The position numbers and the translations under genes were made by a program. A stretch of 64,000 nucleotides of DNA from DATACQ01 sp036555515 (GTDB taxonomy: Bacteria > Desulfobacterota > Binatia > UBA9968). Below the pieces are notes generated by a model. That model was given only the letters and a program-made list of their open reading frames with translations, was not told where the DNA came from and did no database searches. Positions 35,117 to 42,738 of this stretch are shown here, in pieces. Each line of letters opens with the position of its first letter. Position 1 is the stretch's first letter. The DNA lies in contig DATBLC010000417.1 of assembly GCA_036555515.1 (NCBI GenBank), positions 17,921 to 81,920 on the forward strand. Reading direction: 5' to 3'.

Positions 35117-35629
35117 ATGCCTGGCAAAAAGAGATCCAAAACCATACGAGTCGCGGACTGGATGACGGAGGGCGTGCTCGCCGTCGAAACTTACGATAGC
35201 ATTGCCATCGCCCGCGAGTTGATGGCGAAGCATCGCGTCAATCAGTTGCCAGTGCTGGAAAATGACGTGATCGTAGGTATAGTCACCGACCGCGACCTGC
35301 GCGATGCTTACCCGACAAGCATGGACATCGGTGATACCAAAAAAATCGATGAATTCGCGGCGCGCTACACGGTGGAAGAGGTCATGAGTCACGATGTCTT
35401 CACGGTGGAGCCGAATACGCCTTTGCACGCGGCCGTGACTCTGCTGCGCCGCCATCGCATCGGGGCATTGCCGGTGGTCAAAGATAAGGAGTTGGTTGGT
35501 ATCATCACGCGCAGCGATATTCTCGACTTTGTGCTAAGCGGCGGAGTGCTCGAGCCGGCGGCGGCGCCGCGGAAATCGGCAAAACCGGTCAAGCGAGTTG
35601 TGAAACGACCGGTTGGCGGGCGCTCGTAG
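35117..35629 (+). CDS. CBS-domain pair protein
   Basis: 170 residues: two CBS motifs, about residues 15-75 (VADWMTEGVLAVETYDSIAIARELMAKHRVNQLPVLENDVIVGIVTDRDL) and 92-145 (VMSHDVFTVEPNTPLHAAVTLLRRHRIGALPVVKDKELVGIITRSDIL). Such Bateman modules bind adenine nucleotides. The basic tail (KSAKPVKRVVKRP) may bind nucleic acid or a partner. No effector domain is present, so it acts on another protein or is a stress protein. Confidence 0.9.
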   Translation: MPGKKRSKTIRVADWMTEGVLAVETYDSIAIARELMAKHRVNQLPVLENDVIVGIVTDRDLRDAYPTSMDIGDTKKIDEFAARYTVEEVMSHDVFTVEPNTPLHAAVTLLRRHRIGALPVVKDKELVGIITRSDILDFVLSGGVLEPAAAPRKSAKPVKRVVKRPVGGRS

Positions 35630-35669
35630 GCGGGACTCGGAAACCAGCGTCTAACGCAGGAGTCGCGTG

Positions 35670-36161
35670 ATGGCCTCGTTCGATATCGTCAGTCGCATCG
35701 ATCTCCAGGAGGTCGATAACGCGGTTAATATTTCCCGAAAAGCCATTCTTGCGCGTTACGATTTTCGCGGCTCCAAAACCGAGATCCGCCTCGACAAAAA
35801 AAACAAACAGATCCACGTCAGCACCGAGGACGACATGAAGATGCGCGCCGTGCAGGATACCTTGATCGAGAACCTGGTCAAGCGCAAAGTAGACCGGCGG
35901 TGCTTGGAGCCCAAGGCCGATGAAATGGCGGCGCAGGGAATGATCAAGCGCGAAATCGCGATAAAAGAGGGCGTGGACAGCGACCAGGCGCGCAACATCG
36001 TCAAAATGATCAAGGACAAGAAACTCAAGGTGCAGGCAGCAATCCAGGATCAGCAGGTGCGCGTCACCGGCAAGAGCATCGACGATCTCCAATCCGTCAT
36101 CCAGATGCTGCGGGCGGCCAATCTGCCGATCCCGCTTCAATTCGTCAACATGCAGCGCTGA
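35670..36161 (+). CDS. yajQ: YajQ family nucleotide-binding protein
   Basis: 163 residues from the ATG at 35670, preceded by AGGAGTCGCGTG; a GTG directly before it could also serve. The family pattern is complete: MASFDIVSRIDLQEVDNAVN, then ARYDFRGSKTEIRLD, and SIDDLQSVIQMLRAANLPIPLQFVNMQR at the C-terminus. YajQ proteins bind cyclic di-GMP in Xanthomonas and Pseudomonas and also RNA or tRNA. Cytosolic. Lies in a same-direction run from CBS to thioesterase (35117-37063). Confidence 0.9.
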   Translation: MASFDIVSRIDLQEVDNAVNISRKAILARYDFRGSKTEIRLDKKNKQIHVSTEDDMKMRAVQDTLIENLVKRKVDRRCLEPKADEMAAQGMIKREIAIKEGVDSDQARNIVKMIKDKKLKVQAAIQDQQVRVTGKSIDDLQSVIQMLRAANLPIPLQFVNMQR

Positions 36162-36195
36162 ACTCAGTTGCAGATCGAATAATCGAGAGGTCGAC

Positions 36196-36591
36196 ATGGA
36201 GAAAATCAAGAAGTCAGACGACGAGTGGAAAAAAGAGTTGACAGACGAGCAATTCCAAGTCACGCGCAAGAAGGGCACAGAGCGGGCGTTTACGGGCGAG
36301 TACTGGGACAACCACGAAAAGGGCATCTATCGTTGCCGCTGCTGCGGCAACGAACTCTTCAGTTCCGACACCAAGTTTGACTCCGGCACGGGTTGGCCGA
36401 GCTTTTGGGCGCCGCTCAATGAGGAAAACGTCGCGTCTGAAGAAGACGATAGCTTCTTCATGCGCCGCACCGAGGTGCTTTGCAATCGCTGCGATGCCCA
36501 CCTGGGCCATGTGTTCGACGACGGTCCGCAGCCGACGAATCTCCGCTATTGCATCAACTCTGCGTCGCTCAAGTTCGACAAACATAAATAA
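36196..36591 (+). CDS. msrB: peptide-methionine (R)-S-oxide reductase MsrB
   Basis: 131 residues, the normal MsrB length. Zinc cysteines are CRCC and CNRC (YRCRCCGNELF, LCNRCDAHLGH); GTGWPSFW and the catalytic Cys in LRYCINSASL are intact. ATG is preceded by GAGAGGTCGAC. It reduces the R-sulfoxide of methionine residues with thioredoxin. Cytosolic, no signal. The catalytic position is Cys here, not UGA, which is worth noting given the other selenoproteins. Confidence 0.95.
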   Translation: MEKIKKSDDEWKKELTDEQFQVTRKKGTERAFTGEYWDNHEKGIYRCRCCGNELFSSDTKFDSGTGWPSFWAPLNEENVASEEDDSFFMRRTEVLCNRCDAHLGHVFDDGPQPTNLRYCINSASLKFDKHK

Positions 36592-36607
36592 TCCAGAGCC
36601 GCGGTTT

Positions 36608-37063
36608 ATGAGTGAGTTGTCTTTTCAGGATCAGGGATCGGTCCAGTATTGCCACGGCTGCGGCGCCGGCAATGCCAAAGGATTGCGAATCAAAAGCTAC
36701 TGGGAGGGCGAGGCGGCGGTGGCGACGTGGCACGGCGAGCCGCACCATTGCGGTGGTTCGCAGGATATACTCAACGGCGGCATCATCGCCTCACTGATCG
36801 ATTGCCATAGTATCAATCTTGCCATTGCCCATGCCTACCGCGCGGAAAAACGCGCCATCGGCAGCAGCCCGCGCATCGGCTATGTGACGGCGAATTTGAA
36901 TGTCACTTATCTGAAACCGACGCCCATAAATGAACCCATAGAATTGCGCGCGCGCATTGCCAAGCTCGAAGGCCGTAAGACCTGGCTGAGTTGCACGGTA
37001 AGCGCAGCGGGAGAGATCCGTGCTACGGGCGAGGTATTGGGGATCAGGGTCGAGCGGGACTGA
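36608..37063 (+). CDS. PaaI-type hotdog thioesterase
   Basis: 151 residues from the ATG at 36608, 17 bp after msrB. Hotdog fold: VQYCHGCGAGNAKGL at the start, ILNGGIIASLIDCHS as the catalytic helix segment (Asp and surrounding G-G), and VTYLKPTPINEPIELRARI in the sheet. The N-terminal CHGCG pair is typical of one PaaI/4HBT branch. It probably hydrolyses an acyl-CoA of unknown chain. Confidence 0.85.
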   Translation: MSELSFQDQGSVQYCHGCGAGNAKGLRIKSYWEGEAAVATWHGEPHHCGGSQDILNGGIIASLIDCHSINLAIAHAYRAEKRAIGSSPRIGYVTANLNVTYLKPTPINEPIELRARIAKLEGRKTWLSCTVSAAGEIRATGEVLGIRVERD

Positions 37064-37071
37064 CCGGGATA

Positions 37072-37169
37072 GGAGTGTTGGAGTATTGGAGTACTGGAGT
37101 GTTGAGTAACGGAGGAATGGAGAATCGAATTTTCCAGTACTCCATCACTCCAAAACTCCATTACTCCAG
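37072..37169. repeat. 8-bp tandem repeat and its inverse copy (GGAGTNNT)
   Basis: Four units GGAGTGTT, GGAGTATT, GGAGTACT, GGAGTGTT run at 37072-37103. At 37134-37165 come CCAGTACT, CCATCACT, CCAAAACT, CCATTACT, the inverse type, so the transcript can fold on itself. It fills the gap between the thioesterase and the aldo/keto reductase. Confidence 0.7.
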
Positions 37170-37187
37170 TTTCCATTGAACCTACGT

Positions 37188-38132
37188 ATGGATTATACGA
37201 CGCTTGGTCGCACAGGTCTTAAAGTTAGCATTGCCGGTCTTGGCTGCGGTGGGCCCAGCCGTCTCGGTCTGCGCGACCGCTCGGATTCCACGGACCATGC
37301 CGTCGCCTTGATCAAGCAGGCCTTCGATCTCGGCGTCAATTTTCTCGATACAGCAGAGACCTATGGCACGGAATCGGTAATCGGCAAAGCGATCACGGGT
37401 ATGCCGCGCGAAAAGCTCGTTATTTCGACCAAAAAAACGCTTCCGCCACCGGATCATCCCAATCCAGAGGACGAAATGCGCCGGGGTCTCGAGCAAAGCC
37501 TTAAGCAAATGAATACCGATTACATCGATATTTATCACCTGCACGGCGTCGAACCAAAGGACTATGACCACGCTGAGAAACGGTTGATGCCGGTGATGCG
37601 GCGGCTCAAAGAGCAAGGCAAGATTCGATTCATTGGTGTTACCGAAGGCTTCGTTCAGGACCCGCGGCACCAGATGCTTCAGGATAGTCTCAATGAAGAT
37701 ATCTGGGACGTGGTGATGGTGGGGTTCAGTCTGCTCAATCCGTCCGCGCGCAGGACGGTTTTTCCACTGACGCGGCAAAAGCGTGTAGGGGTGCTTAATA
37801 TGTTCGCTGTGCGCCGTAGTTTGAGCCAGCCGCAGCGGCTCAAGGAAATGGTCGCCGAATTGATGGAGAATGGCGCGATTGCGCTCGGCGCGGTGAACCC
37901 CCATGACCCGCTGGACTTTGTCCTTAGTGAGAGTGACGCGGCGACGCTGCCGGAAGCGGCCTATCGTTACTGCCGCCATGAGCCCGGCGTCGACGTTGTT
38001 CTCACCGGCACGGGCAATGCGGCGCATCTGCGGGAAAATGTCGCGGCGATTCTAAAACCGGCGTTGCCGCGGCCCGTTCTCGATAAACTCGAAGAGCTTT
38101 TCGGCAAGCTCGACCATCTGACGGGCAATTAG
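37188..38132 (+). CDS. aldo/keto reductase
   Basis: 314 residues from the ATG at 37188; a TTG at 37176 is also in frame. AKR barrel: YTTLGRTGLKVSIAGLGCGG, then NFLDTAETYGTE (catalytic Tyr and Asp), and EKLVISTKK (catalytic Lys). DYIDIYHLHGVEP supplies the His and IRFIGVTEG follows. NADPH-dependent carbonyl reductase; substrate unknown. It is followed after 42 bp by the cupin gene in the same direction. Confidence 0.9.
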   Translation: MDYTTLGRTGLKVSIAGLGCGGPSRLGLRDRSDSTDHAVALIKQAFDLGVNFLDTAETYGTESVIGKAITGMPREKLVISTKKTLPPPDHPNPEDEMRRGLEQSLKQMNTDYIDIYHLHGVEPKDYDHAEKRLMPVMRRLKEQGKIRFIGVTEGFVQDPRHQMLQDSLNEDIWDVVMVGFSLLNPSARRTVFPLTRQKRVGVLNMFAVRRSLSQPQRLKEMVAELMENGAIALGAVNPHDPLDFVLSESDAATLPEAAYRYCRHEPGVDVVLTGTGNAAHLRENVAAILKPALPRPVLDKLEELFGKLDHLTGN

Positions 38133-38174
38133 CTTGACCAATGACGCGACCATTGCTCGACCCGGGAGGAAATC

Positions 38175-39209
38175 ATGGATGTAAAATCAACCAAGCAAGT
38201 GCACACGGAGCTGACGATGCACAGCGTGCGCTTCGCGAAAGATGAACAGGGACGGCGCAAGGGACAGGATGTATTGTTCAAATGGCCGGATATAGAAAAG
38301 CAATTGGGCGAGCATAAGCATATCTACGTCGTCGATGCTCGCTTGGGTTCGAACAATCACACGCACCGATTGTGGTACGACGTCATTCCGCCGCACACGG
38401 AGGAAGGGCAAGACTGGCGCACCCTTGGCCACCGCCATACTGTCGAAGCGATCATTTATTTTCTTAAAGGCAGAGGCCACAGCATCATTGACGGCGTGCG
38501 CTACGACTGGGGACCCGGCGACCTGCTCAGCGTGCCGATGTTCTCCTGGCACCGCCATATTAATGATAGCGACGAGCCGGTGCTGCGGATCGCGTCCACT
38601 ACGGGCCCGCTTTCTTTGGCGCTGGGCCAGGCGGTGTACGAAGATGAACGTTATCCCGAGTTTTGGATTTACGCGCAAGAAGGCGAAGACATGCGCAAAA
38701 CACTCATTCCCGGCGGCGGCGGGCGGAACGAGAGCGCCAAAGCAGCGAACAACCGGGTCGCGGAACTCTACACCGAGCAGGTGGCATTCGCGATGCACGA
38801 AGAACAGTTGCGCCGCAAGAGTAAGGTTCTGGTGAAACAAAAGGACCTGGTGTTTGAATCGACGGCGATGGGGACGATGGCGTTCGTGGTCGATCCGCGC
38901 ATTGGTTTTCACAGCAAGGCGCTGGGCGTCGTTATGGCGGAGATTCCCCCGGGGAGGCGCTCGGGCGCCCATCGCCACTTATACGATGAAATCGATCTCA
39001 TCGTCGGCGGCAAAGGCAAGATCATCGTTGAAGACAGGGAATACGATTTCGATACCCTCGACGTCCTTTCGATTCCCGTGTTTCACTGGCACCAATACTT
39101 TAACACGGGCCGGGAGCCGTTGCGGATTCTCGGCATAAACACGCGCATCGCCATGGACAATTTGGGTTTGTCATTGACTCATCAAGGCGAGCACGCCGAT
39201 TACCCGTAA
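38175..39209 (+). CDS. double-cupin domain protein
   Basis: 344 residues, ATG preceded by GGGAGGAAATC. Two cupin modules: the first about residues 60-140 (HRLWYDVIPPHTEEG, LGHRHTVEAIIYFLKGRGHS, FSWHRHIN) and the second about 245-330 (IPPGRRSGAHRHLYDEIDLIVGGKGK, FHWHQYFN). Both keep several histidines for metal binding. Same architecture as the gene at 8004 but sequence clearly different. It precedes a tiny ORF and an amidohydrolase, likely as one unit. Confidence 0.8.
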   Translation: MDVKSTKQVHTELTMHSVRFAKDEQGRRKGQDVLFKWPDIEKQLGEHKHIYVVDARLGSNNHTHRLWYDVIPPHTEEGQDWRTLGHRHTVEAIIYFLKGRGHSIIDGVRYDWGPGDLLSVPMFSWHRHINDSDEPVLRIASTTGPLSLALGQAVYEDERYPEFWIYAQEGEDMRKTLIPGGGGRNESAKAANNRVAELYTEQVAFAMHEEQLRRKSKVLVKQKDLVFESTAMGTMAFVVDPRIGFHSKALGVVMAEIPPGRRSGAHRHLYDEIDLIVGGKGKIIVEDREYDFDTLDVLSIPVFHWHQYFNTGREPLRILGINTRIAMDNLGLSLTHQGEHADYP

Positions 39210-39253
39210 GGAGGACTCCAGCCCATGCTGGTGCTCGAAAGGAGACTGGCAAA

Positions 39254-39343
39254 ATGGAGATAGGAGCGACCCGGCCGAAGTTTCTGCCGATCTTGGCGAT
39301 CCTGCTTGGCTTCTCTCCGGCGTTTATCGCAGGTTTGCCGTGA
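39254..39343 (+). CDS. 29-residue single-helix membrane peptide (candidate small protein)
   Basis: ATG at 39254 preceded by AAAGGAGACTGGCAAA, a strong ribosome site. The peptide has a short charged head (MEIGATRPK) and one hydrophobic helix (FLPILAILLGFSPAFIAGL). It lies between the cupin and amidohydrolase genes with its own ribosome site; the next gene starts 20 bp later. No family recognised. Confidence 0.45.
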   Translation: MEIGATRPKFLPILAILLGFSPAFIAGLP

Positions 39344-39363
39344 GTTAAGGAGGACGGACCCAG

Positions 39364-40527
39364 ATGCCCCGCCATTACCGCTATTTTTCGGCCGATAGCC
39401 ATTTCGAGTCGCTGCCCGAAACGTGGACGCACCGAGTCCCGGCAAAATACCGGGAGCGGGCGCCGCGGCGCATAAAGCTTGCCGACGGCCGGGACGCCAT
39501 CGTCGAAGAAGGCCAGCCACTGGAGTATCGCGGCACCAATCTTTTCGCCGGGAAATCCGTTGAAGAATTCAATCCGACGCGTCTCGATTTCGAACGTTCC
39601 GCGGGTGCGGGCTCGCCCGAGCAGCGCTTGAAGGAGCAGGACGCCGACGGCATCGACGGCGAATTGCTGTTCGCTTCAGAGGCGCGCAACACCAAAATAA
39701 AGGACAAGGACGCGTTTCTCGCCATCGTTAAAGCCTTCAACGATTACTTCATCGAAGAATTCTGCGCCGTTGCCCCCGATCGTTTGATCGGTGTCGCGGT
39801 GATGCCGGACATGGGCGCCGAGGAAAACGTCGCCGAGCTGAAACGCTGTAAAGTAAAGGGCTTCAAGGCCGCGCGGCTGCACACTTTCCCCAGCGGCAAA
39901 AGCTTCCCGACTCCGGAAGACGACCAGTTCTGGGCCGCGGCCATCGATCTCGACATGCCAATCACGATTCACACTTCGTTTCCCCGCCGTACCGACGAGC
40001 GCGATGTTTACTTGATGCAATATCCCAAAGACCCGAAGGGCGAAGACCGGCCTTTCGATTTTCTCCAGCGGGTGGCGCGCCAGGGCATCTATCATTGCGG
40101 CGCGGTGGAGGCGACGCAACTGATTTTCGCCGGTGTCTTCGACCGCTTCCCCAAGTTGCAGATTTTCTGGGCGGAGAACAACATCGGCTGGATTCCGTAC
40201 TTTTACCAGCAGATGGACCAGACCTACAAAGTCAATTGCGGGTGGGCGGAGCGCCTTCTAGGGTTGCCGCGCTTAAAGAAGCTTCCTAGCGAATACCTGC
40301 GCGAGCACGCGCATTGGGGAGTGTTCGACGATCCCATCGGCATTCAACTGCGCCACATGGTCGGTGTCGACAAGATCATGTGGTCAACGGACTTTCCACA
40401 CATCGTGACTCGCTGGCCCAATTCTCTCAAGCTGGTCGAAGAACAATTCGCCAACGTACCAGAAGATGAAAAACGCGCGATGCTGGCCGGGAACGCGGCG
40501 AAGTTTTTTCATTTGGCTGCCGCATAG
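39364..40527 (+). CDS. amidohydrolase-2 family protein
   Basis: 387 residues, ATG preceded by TTAAGGAGGACGGACCCAG. The ACMSD-like barrel is visible: FSADSHFESLPETW (the first metal motif is H-x-E rather than H-x-H), IGVAVMPDMGAEENVAELKRC, PITIHTSFPRR, LQIFWAENNIGWIPYFYQQMD, and MWSTDFPHIVTRWP with the final metal Asp. Family members include decarboxylases and hydrolases of muconate semialdehydes and related acids. Cytosolic. Part of the 38175-40527 unit. Confidence 0.85.
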   Translation: MPRHYRYFSADSHFESLPETWTHRVPAKYRERAPRRIKLADGRDAIVEEGQPLEYRGTNLFAGKSVEEFNPTRLDFERSAGAGSPEQRLKEQDADGIDGELLFASEARNTKIKDKDAFLAIVKAFNDYFIEEFCAVAPDRLIGVAVMPDMGAEENVAELKRCKVKGFKAARLHTFPSGKSFPTPEDDQFWAAAIDLDMPITIHTSFPRRTDERDVYLMQYPKDPKGEDRPFDFLQRVARQGIYHCGAVEATQLIFAGVFDRFPKLQIFWAENNIGWIPYFYQQMDQTYKVNCGWAERLLGLPRLKKLPSEYLREHAHWGVFDDPIGIQLRHMVGVDKIMWSTDFPHIVTRWPNSLKLVEEQFANVPEDEKRAMLAGNAAKFFHLAAA

Positions 40528-40551
40528 CCGCTACCAAAGCGAAGCGCAATC

Positions 40552-40820
40552 AACCCGGATTCCGCAGTTAAACTGAGGAGCCCGGAAGCGAGGTGGAACT
40601 CTGGAGTAACGAAGGCGTCCAACTGTGAAATTTCAAAATCATTTCGCGCTTACGCACTTCGCTGTCACGAGCTTTAACGTTCCATCCAAGCAGCGCTGAT
40701 CGATGGCTGCTCAGAGGCAGACGGCATCTCCGCCACAGGCGGATCAGCCTTCGGCTGAGACTTTGCTACGGAAGGTTCCGCCTCACGCTTCCTGCTGAGC
40801 GCAACTGCGGAATCCGGGTT
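40552..40820 (+). mobile_element. MITE-like element, copy C (best preserved)
   Basis: Perfect 18-bp terminal inverted repeats AACCCGGATTCCGCAGTT / AACTGCGGAATCCGGGTT. The outer 60 bp of the two arms pair imperfectly. It is flanked by the 5-bp direct repeat CAATC (40547-40551 and 40821-40825), a likely target-site duplication. Length is 269 bp. It lies in the gap between an amidohydrolase and the dienelactone hydrolase, which holds no gene. Confidence 0.85.
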
Positions 40821-40915
40821 CAATCCAAAGGATTGTACTTGACGGTTCGTGATGAGGTATGTTTTGTTGGAATTACGCTTGATAGGAGATTGCACAATTC
40901 TATTGGAGGCGGCCA

Positions 40916-41638
40916 ATGACCAGCTCATGGGAAAGCGTAAGAATTGACGAAAGCAACATGCCCCTCTATGCCAGCGTGCCGGAAAGCGGCGGGCCGGTCC
41001 CGGGTATCGTGGTCGTGCACGGCCAGTCGGGATTGGAGAATTTCATCAAAGACACAACGCACATGATGGCCCTGCAAGGCTATGTCGCCGTGGCCCCGAA
41101 CCTCTATCACCGCGACGGGCCCGACTGCAAAGACGACAACCCGACGCGGAAAGCCAGACTGCGCGATCCGTCGATCATCAGAGATATTGAAGGCGCCATT
41201 GGGTTTTTGAAAACTCACCCTCGGGTCAATGGCGCGCGATTGGGTATCGTCGGCTTTTGCATGGGCGGGCGGCTCGTCTATCTGATGTCGGCGGCAAACA
41301 AAGATTTAAAGGCAGGAGTAATGTTCTACGGCAGCAGCACGATGGAACCCTATGGCGAGGGTCCGTCACCTTTCGACCGCACGCGCGAAATCCATTGCCC
41401 GATCCAGGGTCACTTCGGCGCAGACGATAAAAATCCATCGCCAGATGACATGCACAAACTCGACGCCGAGCTGTCAAAGTTCGGCAAGCCTCACGAGTTT
41501 CACAGCTATGCCGGCGCGGCGCACGCTTTCTGCAATACGACTTCAAACAATTACCGGCCGCACGCCGCGGCATTGTCTTGGCCGAAGGCGATGGAGTTTT
41601 TCAGCAGGCATTTGGTGGGAGCGCGCGCGGGGCTCTGA
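40916..41638 (+). CDS. dienelactone hydrolase family protein
   Basis: 240 residues, ATG preceded by GGAGGCGGCCA. Classical DLH fold: GIVVVHGQSGLENFIKD, the nucleophile elbow GIVGFCMGGRL with Cys as nucleophile, Asp in GADDKNPS and His in AGAAHAF. It cleaves dienelactone or related lactones in aromatic degradation; substrate is inferred from family. It starts about 95 bp after MITE copy C. The amidohydrolase/GrdE/GrdB unit begins 152 bp downstream. Confidence 0.9.
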   Translation: MTSSWESVRIDESNMPLYASVPESGGPVPGIVVVHGQSGLENFIKDTTHMMALQGYVAVAPNLYHRDGPDCKDDNPTRKARLRDPSIIRDIEGAIGFLKTHPRVNGARLGIVGFCMGGRLVYLMSAANKDLKAGVMFYGSSTMEPYGEGPSPFDRTREIHCPIQGHFGADDKNPSPDDMHKLDAELSKFGKPHEFHSYAGAAHAFCNTTSNNYRPHAAALSWPKAMEFFSRHLVGARAGL

Positions 41639-41790
41639 CACTGAATCCCAAAGCTATCGATTGATCTGAAAGTTTCCTTCTCGCGGTCAAACCGCCCTTG
41701 CGTTTCGCGCGCGACCCTGCGCAAAGATCCGTTGAGTGAACCCGAACCCATGCCGACCGCCGAGCCTGGTTCGATGAAAAAGGAGGGACC

Positions 41791-42720
41791 ATGATCATCG
41801 ACACGCATTTTCACGCTTTTCCGAAAAAATACCTCGACCTCGTTCCCGAGCAGTCCCGCAGCGACGTGCGGGGCGTCGGGTTCCATGCCTTCGATCACCA
41901 GGAATACTTAGACGTGATGGATCGGTACGGTATCGACGTAGGCGTGTTGTCCAATACCGGGGGCCGCATTGAGCAGGGCGGCGACCGTCCGCGGGCGCTC
42001 GAGCATTGCCGGATCATCAACGATTCTTTTGCCGATGCTCACGCCAAGCATCCAACGCGCTTCAAAGCCTTTGCCCGGCTGCCGATGGTTGACATGGACG
42101 ACTGTAGCCGGGAGCTTGAGCGGTGCATGAAAGAGCTGGGCCTGCACGGCGTGATCTTGTCGACGAACCTGGCGGGCAAGTATCTGGACGAGCCGGAGTT
42201 CAAGCCTTTTTGGGAGGCGATGGTGGCGAGCGGCAAGCCGCTTTTTCTGCATCCCGCCAATGCGCCCTGCCAGCCCAACTGGAACAAGTATTCCCTGCAC
42301 CAAAAGATTCTCTGGCCGACGGACAGTACGCTGGCGATTTCGCGCATCGTCTACAATGGGGTCTTCGATCGCCATCCCGATCTAAAGCTGATCGCATCGC
42401 ATTTAGGCGGAATGATTCTCCTTTATCCCGACCGGCTCAATTGGCGCGAAGGCAATATCGAGTGCCAAGAAGAGCCGGAAGTGTATTTTAAAAAGATTTA
42501 CTACGACACCGCGGGACCGATTCGCGCGCCGTTCATCAAGCTGGTCTACGACATGGTGGGTCCGGAGCAGATTTTGTTCGGCGCCGACTATCCCCATGGC
42601 AGGGGCGGGAGAGACGATCAGTTTTATCCGATGACGCTTGAGGCGATGAATGAACTGAATATTCCGGCAGCAGACAAGGAAAAGATCTATTATAAGAATG
42701 CCCAGAGGTTGGGCTTTTGA
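41791..42720 (+). CDS. amidohydrolase-2 (ACMSD-like) in operon with Grd-like genes
   Basis: 309 residues, ATG preceded by AAAAAGGAGGGACC. Metal motif IIDTHFHAFPKKY (H-x-H), then VILSTNLAGKY, LFLHPANAP (metal His), and FGADYPHGRGG (metal Asp). This is the ACMSD branch of the amidohydrolase superfamily, known for non-oxidative decarboxylation or hydrolysis. The GrdE-like gene starts only 18 bp after the stop, so the amidohydrolase is very likely functionally linked to the Grd-like pair, perhaps supplying or processing its substrate (inference). Confidence 0.85.
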   Translation: MIIDTHFHAFPKKYLDLVPEQSRSDVRGVGFHAFDHQEYLDVMDRYGIDVGVLSNTGGRIEQGGDRPRALEHCRIINDSFADAHAKHPTRFKAFARLPMVDMDDCSRELERCMKELGLHGVILSTNLAGKYLDEPEFKPFWEAMVASGKPLFLHPANAPCQPNWNKYSLHQKILWPTDSTLAISRIVYNGVFDRHPDLKLIASHLGGMILLYPDRLNWREGNIECQEEPEVYFKKIYYDTAGPIRAPFIKLVYDMVGPEQILFGADYPHGRGGRDDQFYPMTLEAMNELNIPAADKEKIYYKNAQRLGF

Positions 42721-42738
42721 CTGTCTGGCGATCAAACG

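Noticed and set aside
36377..36607. N-terminal extension of the thioesterase overlapping msrB
   Set aside because: It runs in another frame through msrB; the ATG at 36608 gives a normal hotdog N-terminus.
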